NCBI RefSeq assembly: GCF_001579945.1
Contig: NZ_CP011971.1
Location: 1,638,001 to 1,702,000, forward strand
DNA: 64,000 nucleotides
From: Steroidobacter denitrificans
Lineage (GTDB): Bacteria > Pseudomonadota > Gammaproteobacteria > Steroidobacterales > Steroidobacteraceae
Direction: 5' to 3'
The position numbers were made by a program, and so were the translations under genes. Shown piece after piece: positions 45,201 through 54,567 of the stretch; the stretch's first letter is position 1, and every line of letters starts with the position of its first letter. Below the pieces are notes generated by a model, which searched no databases, had not been told where the DNA came from, and saw nothing but the letters and a program-made list of their open reading frames with translations.

Positions 45201-45228
45201 TTGAAAACCGCCGTGCTTCGTATATAGT
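45201..45228 (+). promoter_or_regulatory. sigma-70-like promoter for the 72-residue gene
   Basis: TTGAAA (45201-45206) and TATAGT (45223-45228) are separated by 16 bases, 70 bases upstream of ATG 45299. This is the clearest promoter-like pair in the window. Confidence 0.55.
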
Positions 45229-45298
45229 CCGCAGGCTTTCCAGTCCCACCGATCATTGATGTCATTGATTTCGCAGGAAATTTCTCAGGAACCTCACA

Positions 45299-45517
45299 AT
45301 GGAGAGAGACAGCGGGCACTTTGATCTCGATGATGACTTCATCGCCGACAACGACGAAGTGCAAACTTATGACAAATTCATAGATACCGTGAGTCGGCGC
45401 AGCCGGCCCAATACGGCCGCAGCCGTCAAGAAAGGTAAGGCGGCCTGGAGCAAACTCGAGGACGTTCTGGCCGACCGACGCCTGAAGAAAGAGCTGAACG
45501 ACTTCGAGGAAGAATAG
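45299..45517 (+). CDS. small acidic protein, PA3496-like
   Basis: 72 residues with an acidic N-terminus (FDLDDDFIADNDE), a basic middle (VSRRSRPNTAAAVKKGK) and a charged helical C-terminus (KLEDVLADRRLKKELNDFEE). The C-terminal helix resembles the small PA3496-family envelope-associated proteins. The match is by pattern only. A good promoter lies upstream, and the length and polarity suggest a free-standing expressed gene. It is followed after 160 bases by lysAC in the same direction. Confidence 0.55.
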   Translation: MERDSGHFDLDDDFIADNDEVQTYDKFIDTVSRRSRPNTAAAVKKGKAAWSKLEDVLADRRLKKELNDFEEE

Positions 45518-45679
45518 ACTCGAGAAAGAATAGAATAGGAGGCTCCGTGCAGGCCGCTCGGTCTGTGCACCTCCGATCCATGAGTCGCGCGCCGCGAGGG
45601 CGGGGCATTTCCGGGTGGGTGCCGCAGAGTGCTGTCAGGCGGGCACCGCCTTATCAGGTTCGTTCAGGTTCATTCGCTA

Positions 45680-48319
45680 ATGGGGTCACAAATGAGGTTG
45701 GCTGATTCTTCGCCAGGGGCGGTTTCTGGCGCTGCACCCGCTACCGAGTCAAACTGGGTCGTGCTCAAGTTCGGCGGCACCAGCGTGTCGTCTGCGGCCA
45801 ACTGGAAAAACATTGCCGACGTACTGCGTGAGCGCCTGGCCGAAGGCCTGCGTCCGCTCGTGGTTCACTCGGCCCTGTCCGGCATCACCGACCGCCTGGA
45901 ACAGTTGCTCAGCCTCGCCATCAGCAACGATTGGGCGCCGGTCATGGATCAGATCGAACAGCGTCACCGCGATCTCGCTCGCGATCTGGGTGTCATTCCC
46001 AGTCCCGACCTGGAAGAACAGTTCAAGCGGCTGCGCCAGATCGCTTCGGGCGTCGCACTGGTAGGAGAAGTCAGCGAACGCCTGCGTGCCCGGGTTCTGG
46101 CTCAGGGCGAGTTGATGGCCACTCGACTCGGCGCGGCGTTCCTGGCTACACAGGGGCTGGATGTACAGTGGATCGATGCGCGCACGGTGCTCAAGTCCGA
46201 GCCGCGCGCACACGCCAGCTTGCGCGCCAGCTATCTATCGGCCACTTGCGCCTATGAACCCGATCACCTGCTTCAGCAACGCTGGTCTTCCTCGGGTAGC
46301 GTGTGGATTTCACAAGGCTTCATCGCCAGCGACGAGAAGGGCGAGACGGTGCTGCTCGGCCGCGGCGGCTCGGATACCTCGGCCAGCTATTTCGCCGCCA
46401 AGCTGCAAGCCTGTCGCCTGGAGATCTGGACCGATGTGCCTGGCATGTTCAGCGCCAATCCGCGCGCCGTGCCCGCGGCCCGTCTGCTGCGCTCCCTGGA
46501 ATATGACGAGGCACAGGAGATCGCCAGCAGCGGCGCGAAGGTATTGCATCCGCGCTGCGTCATGCCGGTCAAGCAGTACGGCATACCCCTGCATGTGTTC
46601 GCGACCCAGACACCAAAGCTCGAGGGCACCGTCATCACTGCCCACGGCGGCAATGTCGCGGCGCAGGTGAAGGCGGTAACCATGAAAAGGAACATCACGC
46701 TCGTAACGATGGAAACCGTCGGTATGTGGCATTCGGTCGGTTTTCTGGCTGATGCCTTCAAGGTGTTCAAGGATCACGGGCTGTCGATCGACCTGGTATC
46801 GACCTCCGAGACCAACGTCACCGTTTCGCTGGATCCGGCGGCCAATTCAATGGACAAGGCAACCATGGACGGCCTGATCCTGGATCTCGGGCGGATCTGC
46901 CGGGTCGAGCTGATCGGGCCATGCGCGGCCGTCAGCCTGGTAGGCCGCAACATCCGTGCGATTCTGCACCGTCTCGGCGAGGCGCTCGAACTGTTCGAGG
47001 AACAGAAGATCTACCTGGTCACCCAGGCTGCCAACGATCTCAATATCACTTTCGTGATCGACGAGGATCAAGGCGATCGCTTGGTGGCCAGGCTGCATGA
47101 GATTGCGATTCGCAAGATGACCGCGGATCGCGTGTTGGGTCCCACCTGGGAGGAACTGTACAGCCCGATCGGCAAGGTCCGGGGTACGGAAGGGCAATGG
47201 TGGCATCAGCGCCGGGAGGAGCTGTTGGCATTGGGGCGCGAGCATGGCGCGGCTTTCGTATACGATCGCAGCACGCTGCAGTCACGGGCCGAGGCGCTCC
47301 AAGCCTTACCGGGAATCGATGCGGTATTCTACGCTCTGAAGGCGAACTGGCATCCCGATATACTGCGGCTGTTCCATGATCAGGGCCTGGGATTCGAGTG
47401 CGTTTCACAACGGGAAGTGGAACATGTCCTGAATATTCTACCGGACATCGATCGCCGCCGGATTTTGTTCACTCCGAACTTTGCTCCGCGCTCGGAGTAC
47501 GCCTGGGCCTTGCAACAGGGTATCGTGCTGACGCTCGATAATCTGTATCCGCTCAAAGCCTGGCCGAATTTGTTCACCGGCCGAGAAATTTTCATACGCA
47601 TCGATACGGGTCATGGCCGCGGTCATCACGACAAGGTGCGTACCGCCGGGGTACATTCCAAGTTCGGCGTGCCGATGTTCGAACTCGACGAACTGGAGTC
47701 GCTGGTGGAGTCCTCGGGCGTCACTGTCATCGGCCTGCATGCGCATGCGGGCAGCGGCGTGTTCAACGTCGACAACTGGGCTTCGATCGGCACGACCTTG
47801 GCGACGCTGGCTCGACGCTTGAAGAGCGTACGAATCGTGGATCTGGGCGGCGGTCTGGGAGTACCGGAACGGCTGGGGCAACCGGGCATCGTGCTGGCGG
47901 ATTTCGCCGCCATGATCGAGGCGCTTCGGGCCGCATACCCCGGCCTGGCGCTGTGGATCGAGCCAGGCCGCTATCTGGTGGCGGAGGCCGGCGTACTGCT
48001 GGCGCAGGTCACACAGTTGAAGGGCAAGGGCGAGGTGCATTACATCGGCGTAGCGACCGGCATGAATTCCTTGATTCGCCCCGCCTTATACGGCGCGCAT
48101 CATGAAATCCTGAATCTGAGCCGCCTGGAGGAAGCGCCCACGGAAATCGTCAACGTGGTCGGGCCGATCTGCGAGTCCGGCGACGTACTCGGCGCCGAAC
48201 GACTGCTGCCGCCGAGCGAGGAAGGCGATGTGCTGCTGATCGCCACGGCGGGTGCCTATGGTCGGGCCATGAGCTCATGCTACAACCTGCGTGAACCGGC
48301 GCGGGAGTTCATGATCTAG
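45680..48319 (+). CDS. lysAC: bifunctional aspartate kinase/diaminopimelate decarboxylase
   Basis: About 879 residues; ATG 45680 and 45692 are both possible starts. The N-terminal 450 residues are aspartate kinase: VVLKFGGTSVSSAANW, LGRGGSDTSASYFAAKLQA, EIWTDVPGMFSANPRAV, then two ACT domains (VTMETVGMWHSVGFLADAF). From about 500 the protein is a fold-III PLP decarboxylase (LysA): FYALKANWHPDILRL with the Schiff-base Lys at about 553, HAHAGSGVFNVDNW, DLGGGLGVPERLG and GPICESGDVLGAERLLP. It thus catalyses both the first and last steps of lysine synthesis. This fusion is known in Xanthomonadales. Its stop overlaps the convergent neighbour's stop (CTAG). Confidence 0.93.
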   Translation: MGSQMRLADSSPGAVSGAAPATESNWVVLKFGGTSVSSAANWKNIADVLRERLAEGLRPLVVHSALSGITDRLEQLLSLAISNDWAPVMDQIEQRHRDLARDLGVIPSPDLEEQFKRLRQIASGVALVGEVSERLRARVLAQGELMATRLGAAFLATQGLDVQWIDARTVLKSEPRAHASLRASYLSATCAYEPDHLLQQRWSSSGSVWISQGFIASDEKGETVLLGRGGSDTSASYFAAKLQACRLEIWTDVPGMFSANPRAVPAARLLRSLEYDEAQEIASSGAKVLHPRCVMPVKQYGIPLHVFATQTPKLEGTVITAHGGNVAAQVKAVTMKRNITLVTMETVGMWHSVGFLADAFKVFKDHGLSIDLVSTSETNVTVSLDPAANSMDKATMDGLILDLGRICRVELIGPCAAVSLVGRNIRAILHRLGEALELFEEQKIYLVTQAANDLNITFVIDEDQGDRLVARLHEIAIRKMTADRVLGPTWEELYSPIGKVRGTEGQWWHQRREELLALGREHGAAFVYDRSTLQSRAEALQALPGIDAVFYALKANWHPDILRLFHDQGLGFECVSQREVEHVLNILPDIDRRRILFTPNFAPRSEYAWALQQGIVLTLDNLYPLKAWPNLFTGREIFIRIDTGHGRGHHDKVRTAGVHSKFGVPMFELDELESLVESSGVTVIGLHAHAGSGVFNVDNWASIGTTLATLARRLKSVRIVDLGGGLGVPERLGQPGIVLADFAAMIEALRAAYPGLALWIEPGRYLVAEAGVLLAQVTQLKGKGEVHYIGVATGMNSLIRPALYGAHHEILNLSRLEEAPTEIVNVVGPICESGDVLGAERLLPPSEEGDVLLIATAGAYGRAMSSCYNLREPAREFMI

Positions 48320-49290
48320 GGCTGCGGGCATGCGGCATCGTCGACAAACGATGCCGCGGTATCCACCTTCTGCGCAGTCGCCGCCACGGCGGATTCCAGC
48401 GTAGTGCCTGTCGCCAAGGCTGCAGCCCTAGCGATGTGCACGCGTGCGGCTGCGAAGCATCCGCGGCCGGCAAGAATCTCGGCGAGATTGTTGTGGGCGA
48501 CGATGTTGTCGGCATCCAGTGCGAGTGCCCCGACATAGCCGTCCTCGGCAGAGCGCAGATCACCCTTTCTGTAGCTGATATTGGCAAGCCCGACGGCCGG
48601 CCAGACGGAATGCGGCCACTGCGCACGAGCACTCGCATAGGCCTGAGCTGCGGCATCCAGCCGACCGACGGCTTCGAGGCCCGCAGCCGCAGTCAGATAA
48701 CGTTCGAGGTCCGGATTCTTCGGTAATTGATCCGGAGCCAGGACGATCAGACCCCACGATTGTGCCCGCGCCCAGGTCTTGATGAATCGATCCATGCCGA
48801 TCACCAAGCGCCGCGTCGTGCCGGATCGCAGAATGAGCGTTCGTGCTTGCAGGTCATAACCGACGAGCACCGCAAAGTGCCATGCAGGCGCAACCTTCAG
48901 CCCGAGATTCTGCATGACCAGTACGGGCCTGCCGACCGCAACCTGCTCGAGCACAGCCGGCAGGCTCTCGGCAAGCAGATACGGTACGTGATCGCGCCGG
49001 CGTGTGGCAGCCAGAAGTTCCAGCTGCAAACTTCCCTTTCTGCCCGGAAGATAGACATCCTCCACCAGATCCCCAGGCAAGACGGATACGCCTGCAGCTT
49101 GCAGTACCGTTGCCAGTGCCGCAGGTCCGCACTGGTACTGCTGCTGAGCAAAGAAGGGTACCTGCGCCAGCTCCACTTGCGCCGGCAAATCGGAGGTGTT
49201 CGCCGTCGTAAGCTTGGTCGGCTGCAAGGCGCAGCCGCACAGGACTGCAATGACCAGCCACGCGCTCGCTGCGTGGCGCAACAGCCTCAT
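48316..49290 (-). CDS. PA2778-type lipoprotein with C39-like cysteine peptidase and TPR domains
   Basis: 324 residues. The N-terminus is a lipoprotein signal (SAWLVIAVLCGCALQ, lipobox Cys near residue 20). Residues about 40-175 form a papain-like C39 domain: FAQQQYQCGPAALATVL holds the catalytic Cys, AWHFAVLVGYD the His, and LRSGT the Asp/Asn strand. Residues about 190-310 are TPR-like (PELERYL..., YRKGDLRSAEDGYVGALALD). Relatives are called PA2778 family cysteine peptidase and occur with PA2779-type genes, as here. Outer-membrane-anchored peptidase activity is inferred. The ATG 49290 lies within a 14-bp repeat. Confidence 0.82.
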   Translation of the reverse strand: MRLLRHAASAWLVIAVLCGCALQPTKLTTANTSDLPAQVELAQVPFFAQQQYQCGPAALATVLQAAGVSVLPGDLVEDVYLPGRKGSLQLELLAATRRRDHVPYLLAESLPAVLEQVAVGRPVLVMQNLGLKVAPAWHFAVLVGYDLQARTLILRSGTTRRLVIGMDRFIKTWARAQSWGLIVLAPDQLPKNPDLERYLTAAAGLEAVGRLDAAAQAYASARAQWPHSVWPAVGLANISYRKGDLRSAEDGYVGALALDADNIVAHNNLAEILAGRGCFAAARVHIARAAALATGTTLESAVAATAQKVDTAASFVDDAACPQP

Positions 49291-49328
49291 GAGCGATGTC
49301 TCATGAGCGAGGTCTCATGAGCGAGCGA
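49287..49328. repeat. three 14-bp tandem repeats at a gene start
   Basis: TCATGAGCGATGTC, TCATGAGCGAGGTC and TCATGAGCGAGCGA follow each other at 14-bp spacing. Each unit contains CTCATGAG, so the minus strand has three ATGs in three different frames, and only the last (49290) begins the lipoprotein. Confidence 0.75.
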
Positions 49329-49344
49329 AATCTCCAGCAAAGAT

Positions 49345-49728
49345 TTATGGGATTTTTTTGAAGATATCGATTACGCCAACGAGTTCTAGAATCAACAGCA
49401 CGACAAATACGACCCCGATCAGTTCGAAAAGACCCGCACCGGCCGGCATATTGTCCATCCGCTCGGCAAGTGTCCTGAGCTCCGCATCGGTGAGTCCGGC
49501 AAGACGCGTCTCGATCTGTGCTTGGTTTACGCCCAGTGCCTGCATCTGCTCGCGGACCTGTTCTCGCGCCAGAACATTACCGATGCGTTCCAGGTCTGCG
49601 CCGCGCCGCGTCGACTCCAAGCCGGCAAGCGTGCCGAGGATCTCGGCCTGCACCGTCATCGGCGAACCCAGTCCAAGCAGCGATACGATCAACGCATAGA
49701 CTACTGTCTTCCGCAGAAGCTCGGCCAT
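49345..49728 (-). CDS. PA2779-type small membrane protein
   Basis: 127 residues from ATG 49728. A signal-like N-terminal helix (VVYALIVSLLGLGSPMTVQA) is followed by a charged helical middle with the repeated LGVNQAQIETRLAGLTDAEL theme. A C-terminal membrane helix follows (IGVVFVVLLILELVGVIDIF). This is the pattern of PA2779 family proteins, which sit directly before PA2778-type peptidases. The two probably act together in the envelope. The precise role is unknown. Confidence 0.82.
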   Translation of the reverse strand: MAELLRKTVVYALIVSLLGLGSPMTVQAEILGTLAGLESTRRGADLERIGNVLAREQVREQMQALGVNQAQIETRLAGLTDAELRTLAERMDNMPAGAGLFELIGVVFVVLLILELVGVIDIFKKIP

Positions 49729-49921
49729 GGATTTACCTCGAAAGATGAAGTGAGGACTATATTGTTCCTGCATTGTAGTTGTTCCCGACAACGCTGCAAT
49801 GTTTCCAGCTGGCGACAGTGTGCCGCAGTCCCGCTCGGGCGGCAGATTCGCACACCGGTTAGCTGGAAGCGATGACTGCAGAAAGATTCATGCCGTACCG
49901 CTGCGAGTGACGCGGCGGGTA

Positions 49922-50596
49922 TCAGGGTTTGGCGACATGGCGTCCTTCCAGTTCCTGTACGATATTCGTCAACGACAACCCGCGGCTGCGCAACAGCAGA
50001 GCCAGATGAAACACCAGGTCGGCGGATTCGCTCACCAGCGCGCCATCCGCCTGCGTCACCGCTGCGAGCGCAACCTCCACGCCTTCCTCGCCAACCTTTT
50101 GGGCCATGCGACTCAGTCCCTGGGACCACAGCCGCGCCGTGTAGCTGCCTTCCGGACGGTCACCGATGCGTTGCGCAATGACGGCTTCCAGCTGCGCCAG
50201 AAAAGACAGTCGGGTGGCCTCGCTGGCCACTGCATCCGCGAAGCAGCTGCGCGTGCCCTGATGGCAGGTCGGACCCACCGGTATGGCCATCACCAGCAGG
50301 GCGTCCTGGTCACAGTCCGCGGCGACATCGACCACCTTCAGGAAGTTCCCGGAGGTTTCCCCCTTGGTCCAGAGGCGCTGTTTGCTACGGCTGTAAAACG
50401 TTACCCGGCGATCGGTCAAAGTCGCGCGCAAAGCCTGCTTGTTCATATAGCCCAGCATCAACACCTGGCCGCTGCCTGCATCCTGCACGATGGCGGGCAA
50501 TAGTCCATCGCCCTTGTTCCAGGCCAGCTGGCTCACTCGTTCGAGCGTCATGCTCTGCGTCGTCGTGGAGGAAGGCGTCGTGGATGGGGGCGTCAT
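49922..50596 (-). CDS. hisIE: HisIE: phosphoribosyl-AMP cyclohydrolase/phosphoribosyl-ATP pyrophosphohydrolase
   Basis: 224 residues. ATG 50596 overlaps the hisF stop. Residues about 16-130 are His[33 protein letters not shown], then the Zn/Mg-site DCDQDALLV and [11 protein letters not shown]. Residues about 135-224 are His[16 protein letters not shown] and [13 protein letters not shown], the MazG-like metal-binding helix. It catalyses steps 2 and 3 of histidine synthesis. It is the last gene of the operon. A short Ser/Thr/Pro leader (residues 1-15) is unusual but harmless. Confidence 0.93.
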   Translation of the reverse strand: MTPPSTTPSSTTTQSMTLERVSQLAWNKGDGLLPAIVQDAGSGQVLMLGYMNKQALRATLTDRRVTFYSRSKQRLWTKGETSGNFLKVVDVAADCDQDALLVMAIPVGPTCHQGTRSCFADAVASEATRLSFLAQLEAVIAQRIGDRPEGSYTARLWSQGLSRMAQKVGEEGVEVALAAVTQADGALVSESADLVFHLALLLRSRGLSLTNIVQELEGRHVAKP

Positions 50597-51360
50597 GGGC
50601 GAACCTCGATGTTTCGTGCGGCCAGCGCGCGCTTGAGATCGGGGATGGCGATCGTGCCGGAATGAAAAACACTGGCAGCCAATGCGCCGTCCACGCCGGC
50701 CTGCTCGAAGACCGCGGCGAAATGTTCCGGTGCGCCGGCGCCGCCCGAGGCAATCAGAGGCACCGAACAAAGCTGCCGCACCGCGGTCAACTGCTCGATG
50801 TCATAGCCCGTGCGCACACCGTCGCTGGCCATGCAGTTCAGTACGATCTCGCCCGCGCCGCGCGCCTGGACCTCGCGCACCCAGTCCAGGGTGCGACGTG
50901 CGGTATTGCGGGTGCGCTCGGGATCGCCGGTGAACTGATACACGTAGTACTCGCCGTCCAGCGTCTGGCTGTCGATGCCGATCACCACGCACTGCGCTCC
51001 GAAGCGTGCGCTGAGCGCGCCGATGAGGTCGGGATTCTGCAGCGCAGGAGAGTTGATCGAAATCTTTTCCGCACCCTCGCCCAGAACCTGCTCCGCGTCC
51101 GCCACGCTGCGAATGCCGCCGGCGACGCAAAAGGGGATGTCCAGGATGCGTGCGACCCTGCGCACCCAGCTGCGATCCACCGAACGGTCCTGCGGACTGG
51201 CGGTGATGTCGTAGAACACCAGCTCGTCCGCGCCTTCGTCGCGGTACCGTTGCGCCAGCTCCAGAATGCCGCCGACGACCACGTGATCGCGGAAGCGCAC
51301 GCCCTTGACGACCTGGCCGTCTCTTACATCGAGGCAGGGGATGATGCGTTTGGCAAGAAT
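50593..51360 (-). CDS. hisF: HisF, imidazole glycerol phosphate synthase cyclase subunit (ATT start)
   Basis: 255 residues if translation begins at ATT 51360, giving (M)[19 protein letters not shown], the invariant HisF N-terminus with catalytic Asp11. No ATG, GTG or TTG exists between the in-frame TGA at 51375-51373 and that Asp. The first ordinary start, GTG 51300, would delete Asp11. AGGAG lies eight bases before the ATT. The barrel continues with [40 protein letters not shown] (the second catalytic Asp region), [14 protein letters not shown] and [13 protein letters not shown]. It forms the ammonia-channelled complex with HisH. It overlaps hisA by 37 bases, so coupling is likely. Confidence 0.88.
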   Translation of the reverse strand: MLAKRIIPCLDVRDGQVVKGVRFRDHVVVGGILELAQRYRDEGADELVFYDITASPQDRSVDRSWVRRVARILDIPFCVAGGIRSVADAEQVLGEGAEKISINSPALQNPDLIGALSARFGAQCVVIGIDSQTLDGEYYVYQFTGDPERTRNTARRTLDWVREVQARGAGEIVLNCMASDGVRTGYDIEQLTAVRQLCSVPLIASGGAGAPEHFAAVFEQAGVDGALAASVFHSGTIAIPDLKRALAARNIEVRP

Positions 51361-52082
51361 GGCCGCAGCTCCTCAGGTGAAATCTTGTTTTCCAGCAGCG
51401 CCTTGCCACTGATGACGGCGGCGACGCCGCACTCGCGCAGTGCCGACAGATCGCTCCCCGCGGCCACGCCGCCCGAAGCCTGCCATTGCAGCTCGGGGAA
51501 GCGTTTCACGGCCTGCGCATACAGCGCCAGGTTCGGACCATTGAGCGCGCCGTCGCGTGCAATATCGGTGCACAGTACATGACGCAGCCCCGCCTGCAGA
51601 TAGGATTCCAGGACGTCCCATAGTACGACTTCGCTGGTGTGCTGCCAGCCGTGTGTGGTCAACAGCGGCCGGCCCGCTCCGTCCAGACGCACATCCAGCG
51701 CCAGTACGATGCGCTGCGGGCCGAGTTCGCGCATCCATTCGCTGACCTGCCCGGGTGCGGTGACGGCAAGGCTGCCGATCACGGCACGCTCGACACCCTG
51801 TTCCAGCAGGTCGCGTACCCGCGCCAGCGAGCGCAGGCCGCCGCCGACCTGGAGCTTCACCCGGACATCCGCCGCCATCGCGATGATGGCATCCCGGTTG
51901 GCCTGGGTGCCGTCGCGCGCACCGTCCAGATCCACCACATGGACATGCCGGGCACCGAGCGCCAGGTAACGCTCGAGCACACTCGAGGGATCATCGGAGT
52001 AGACGGTCTCGGCCGCGAAATCCCCCTTGAACAGGCGTACACAGCGGCCTTGACGCAGATCGATGGCGGGAATCAGTTCCAT
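51324..52082 (-). CDS. hisA: HisA, ProFAR isomerase
   Basis: 252-residue (beta-alpha)8 enzyme that isomerises the aminoaldose ProFAR to [25 protein letters not shown] contains the first catalytic Asp, [18 protein letters not shown] is the phosphate loop, [10 protein letters not shown] the second Asp, [14 protein letters not shown] the mobile loop, and [14 protein letters not shown] the second phosphate site. All family residues are visible. Its last codons overlap hisF in another frame. It is separated from hisH by 137 bases, the largest gap inside the operon. Confidence 0.94.
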   Translation of the reverse strand: MELIPAIDLRQGRCVRLFKGDFAAETVYSDDPSSVLERYLALGARHVHVVDLDGARDGTQANRDAIIAMAADVRVKLQVGGGLRSLARVRDLLEQGVERAVIGSLAVTAPGQVSEWMRELGPQRIVLALDVRLDGAGRPLLTTHGWQHTSEVVLWDVLESYLQAGLRHVLCTDIARDGALNGPNLALYAQAVKRFPELQWQASGGVAAGSDLSALRECGVAAVISGKALLENKISPEELRPFLPNASSPASM

Positions 52083-52219
52083 GATGGATGAGTTTTCAAA
52101 AAGAGCAGATGCATTTGGTAGTGCTGATGGGTACTGCCGGTAGTGCCGATCGGTGCCGCGGGTTCAGGAGTCGATGCAGCAGCCCGATCGGCAAAATGAA
52201 GATCCAAGCATCCGCAGAC

Positions 52220-52822
52220 TCACAACCGCAGGAAGTTGCCCAGCAAGCATGCACCGTTGCGCGCCGAGCGTTCCGGATGAAACTGCGCCCCTTGAACGTT
52301 GCCTTGCTGTACCAACGCCGAGAAGGGTTCGCCGTAGGTCGTTCGGGCAAGCGTCACGGGACCCGGCGGCGCAGCGTAGCTATGCACGAAGTACATATGG
52401 TCTCCGCTGTTCAGCCCCGCCAGCAAAGGATTGCCAGCATTCGCCGCATCGAACTCGAGCTGGTTCCAGCCTATATGAGGAACCGGGAACCCCGCCCGCC
52501 CGGCGAACCGCCGCACCCGCCCCGGCAGCAGTCCCAGACAGACCGTATCGCCCTCCTCGGAGGATTCGAACAGCAGCTGCATGCCCACGCAGATGCCGAG
52601 CAGAGGCTGGGTAAGGGTACGGATCGTTTCCACCAGACCAGCCTGGCGCAACCGGCTCATGCAGTCCGCGGCTGCACCGACGCCGGGCAGGATGACATGC
52701 GTGGCCGCGCGCAGCACCTGCGCATCAGTGGTGAGCGTGGAAGACACACCCAGGCGGTCGATCGCGAACTGCAAGGAGGCGATGTTCGCGCCGCCGCTGT
52801 CGATGATGGCCAGGCGCGTCAC
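52220..52822 (-). CDS. hisH: HisH, glutamine amidotransferase subunit of IGP synthase
   Basis: 200-residue class-I glutamine amidotransferase that feeds ammonia to His[20 protein letters not shown] is the usual start, [17 protein letters not shown] holds the nucleophile Cys, HIGWNQLEF the contact loop, and [13 protein letters not shown] the His/Glu of the triad. The oxyanion loop LPGVGA is also present. ATG 52822 overlaps the hisCB stop (ATGA). Confidence 0.94.
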   Translation of the reverse strand: MTRLAIIDSGGANIASLQFAIDRLGVSSTLTTDAQVLRAATHVILPGVGAAADCMSRLRQAGLVETIRTLTQPLLGICVGMQLLFESSEEGDTVCLGLLPGRVRRFAGRAGFPVPHIGWNQLEFDAANAGNPLLAGLNSGDHMYFVHSYAAPPGPVTLARTTYGEPFSALVQQGNVQGAQFHPERSARNGACLLGNFLRL

Positions 52823-54567
52823 AGCATCCCCTTGGTGCTGGGCAACTGGGTATCCGTGATGCGGATTGCCTGGCGCAGCGTGCGGCCCAGGCCCTTGAAG
52901 CAGGCTTCGATCATATGATGTGTATTGTCGCCTTCGACCTTGATGTTGATGGCGGCTCCCAGAGCCTCCGACAGGGAGCGAAAGAAATGCGGCACCAGCT
53001 CTGTAGGCAACTGGCCGACCTGGTCGCGGCCGAAGTGTCCCTCGAAAACACAGTACGGCCGTCCCGACAAATCGATCGCGACTTGCGCCAATGCCTCATC
53101 CATGGGTAGCACGAACCCATAGCGATGAATTCCGCGCTTGTCGCCCAATGCCGTCTTGAGTGCCTGGCCCAGCGCCAGCGCACAGTCCTCGATCGTATGA
53201 TGCTCGTCGATATGCAGATCGCCCTTGCAGCGCAGTTGCATGGAGAAGCCGCCGTGGCGCGCGATCTGCTCCAGCATGTGATCGAAAAAACCCAGACCGG
53301 TGTTTATCTCGGTGGCGCCTTCGCGATCCAAGTCCACTTCGATCGTGATATCGGTTTCCCGGGTGGTACGCTGCACGCGGGCGCGGCGCGCGGCCGGCTC
53401 TGCCGAGCGTTCGAAAAGCCTGGTATCGATACCGCCGGCACGGGCCAGCGCGCGCAGCAGCCGATCGTTTTGTTGCGGGGTGCCCACCGAGATGCGCAGG
53501 CTGCCGTCCAGGCCGGGCTGTGAGCGGGTATCACGGATGATCAGACCCGCACCCGCGGCGATGTCCAATACCGCGGCGGCATCCTCGCAGTCCACCAGCA
53601 GGAAGTTCGCCTCGCTGGGCCAGACCTTGCGGATCTGCGGCAAGCGGGCAAGCTGTTCGCTCAGGCGGGCGCGTTCACTCAGCACGACATCGATACGTTG
53701 TGCCGCTTCGTCGCGATGTCTGCCGTCCGTGTAGCTCAACACGGTATCGACGGTTTGAGTCGGCAACGCATAGGGCGTGATCACCCGGGCCAGCAGCGCG
53801 ATGATGGCGGGATGAGCGAGCAGCGCGCCGCAACGTGCGCCAGCCAGGGCATAGGCCTTGGACAGGGTGCGCAGCACAACAAGGTTGGTATGGCGTTCGA
53901 GCAGCGTGGTGACGCTGGCGGCATGGGGGGAGGTGACCATACCGTCGGCGGCGGTGATCGGGGTTGCCCGGGCAAACTCCACATAGGCTTCGTCGACCAC
54001 GACCAAGGATTTCCCGTCCAGGCGTTCGCACAGGATTTCGATGCTCCGACGATCCACCGCGTTGCCGGTCGGGTTGTTGGGGCTGCATACGAACACCAGC
54101 TTGACGCTTTCCCGCCAGGCTGCCAGCACCGCTGCGGTTTCCAGCATGAAGTTGCGCTCGCGCCGTAATGGCGCTTCGATCACGCCGGCACCTTGGATGC
54201 ACGCAGATACCTTGTACATGCCGAAGGTCGGCGGGCAGATCAGGATGCTGTCCTGGCCGGCACGGCAGAAAGCACGCACCAGCAAGTCGATACCTTCGTC
54301 GCTGCCGCGTCCGGCAAGTACCTGCTCTGCTGCCACGCCGTACAAATTCGCAAGATGCGCGATCAAAGCCTTGGGTTGCGGCTCGGGATAGCGGTTCAGT
54401 CCCGGGCACGAGCTGTCGCCGCCGGCGCGCCAGGGCATTTCATTTGCATGCATGCGCTCCAGCTGCGGCGCCCAGTCGGCATGCTGATAGGGCTGCAACG
54501 CGCGGATCTCGGGACGCGCCAGGGCGAGATTCTTGTTTATGGACATGTCGGTATCAGTGGACGTCAT
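52819..54567 (-). CDS. hisCB: HisC-HisB fusion: histidinol-phosphate aminotransferase plus imidazoleglycerol-phosphate dehydratase
   Basis: 582 residues. Residues about 1-370 are a fold-I PLP aminotransferase (HisC): [44 protein letters not shown], and [14 protein letters not shown] with the PLP Lys. Residues about 385-582 are HisB dehydratase: [39 protein letters not shown] and [20 protein letters not shown], carrying both Mn-binding HHxxE-type motifs. Enteric and xanthomonad HisB are normally fused to a HAD histidinol-phosphatase. Here that domain is absent and HisC takes its place, so step 8 must be done elsewhere. It is ATGA-coupled to hisD and hisH. Confidence 0.92.
   Translation of the reverse strand: MTSTDTDMSINKNLALARPEIRALQPYQHADWAPQLERMHANEMPWRAGGDSSCPGLNRYPEPQPKALIAHLANLYGVAAEQVLAGRGSDEGIDLLVRAFCRAGQDSILICPPTFGMYKVSACIQGAGVIEAPLRRERNFMLETAAVLAAWRESVKLVFVCSPNNPTGNAVDRRSIEILCERLDGKSLVVVDEAYVEFARATPITAADGMVTSPHAASVTTLLERHTNLVVLRTLSKAYALAGARCGALLAHPAIIALLARVITPYALPTQTVDTVLSYTDGRHRDEAAQRIDVVLSERARLSEQLARLPQIRKVWPSEANFLLVDCEDAAAVLDIAAGAGLIIRDTRSQPGLDGSLRISVGTPQQNDRLLRALARAGGIDTRLFERSAEPAARRARVQRTTRETDITIEVDLDREGATEINTGLGFFDHMLEQIARHGGFSMQLRCKGDLHIDEHHTIEDCALALGQALKTALGDKRGIHRYGFVLPMDEALAQVAIDLSGRPYCVFEGHFGRDQVGQLPTELVPHFFRSLSEALGAAINIKVEGDNTHHMIEACFKGLGRTLRQAIRITDTQLPSTKGML

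Noticed and set aside
45629-45680. upstream extension of lysAC to 45629
   Set aside because: The extra residues have no family match and begin at a non-ATG codon. ATG 45680 or 45692 fits the aspartate kinase start better.
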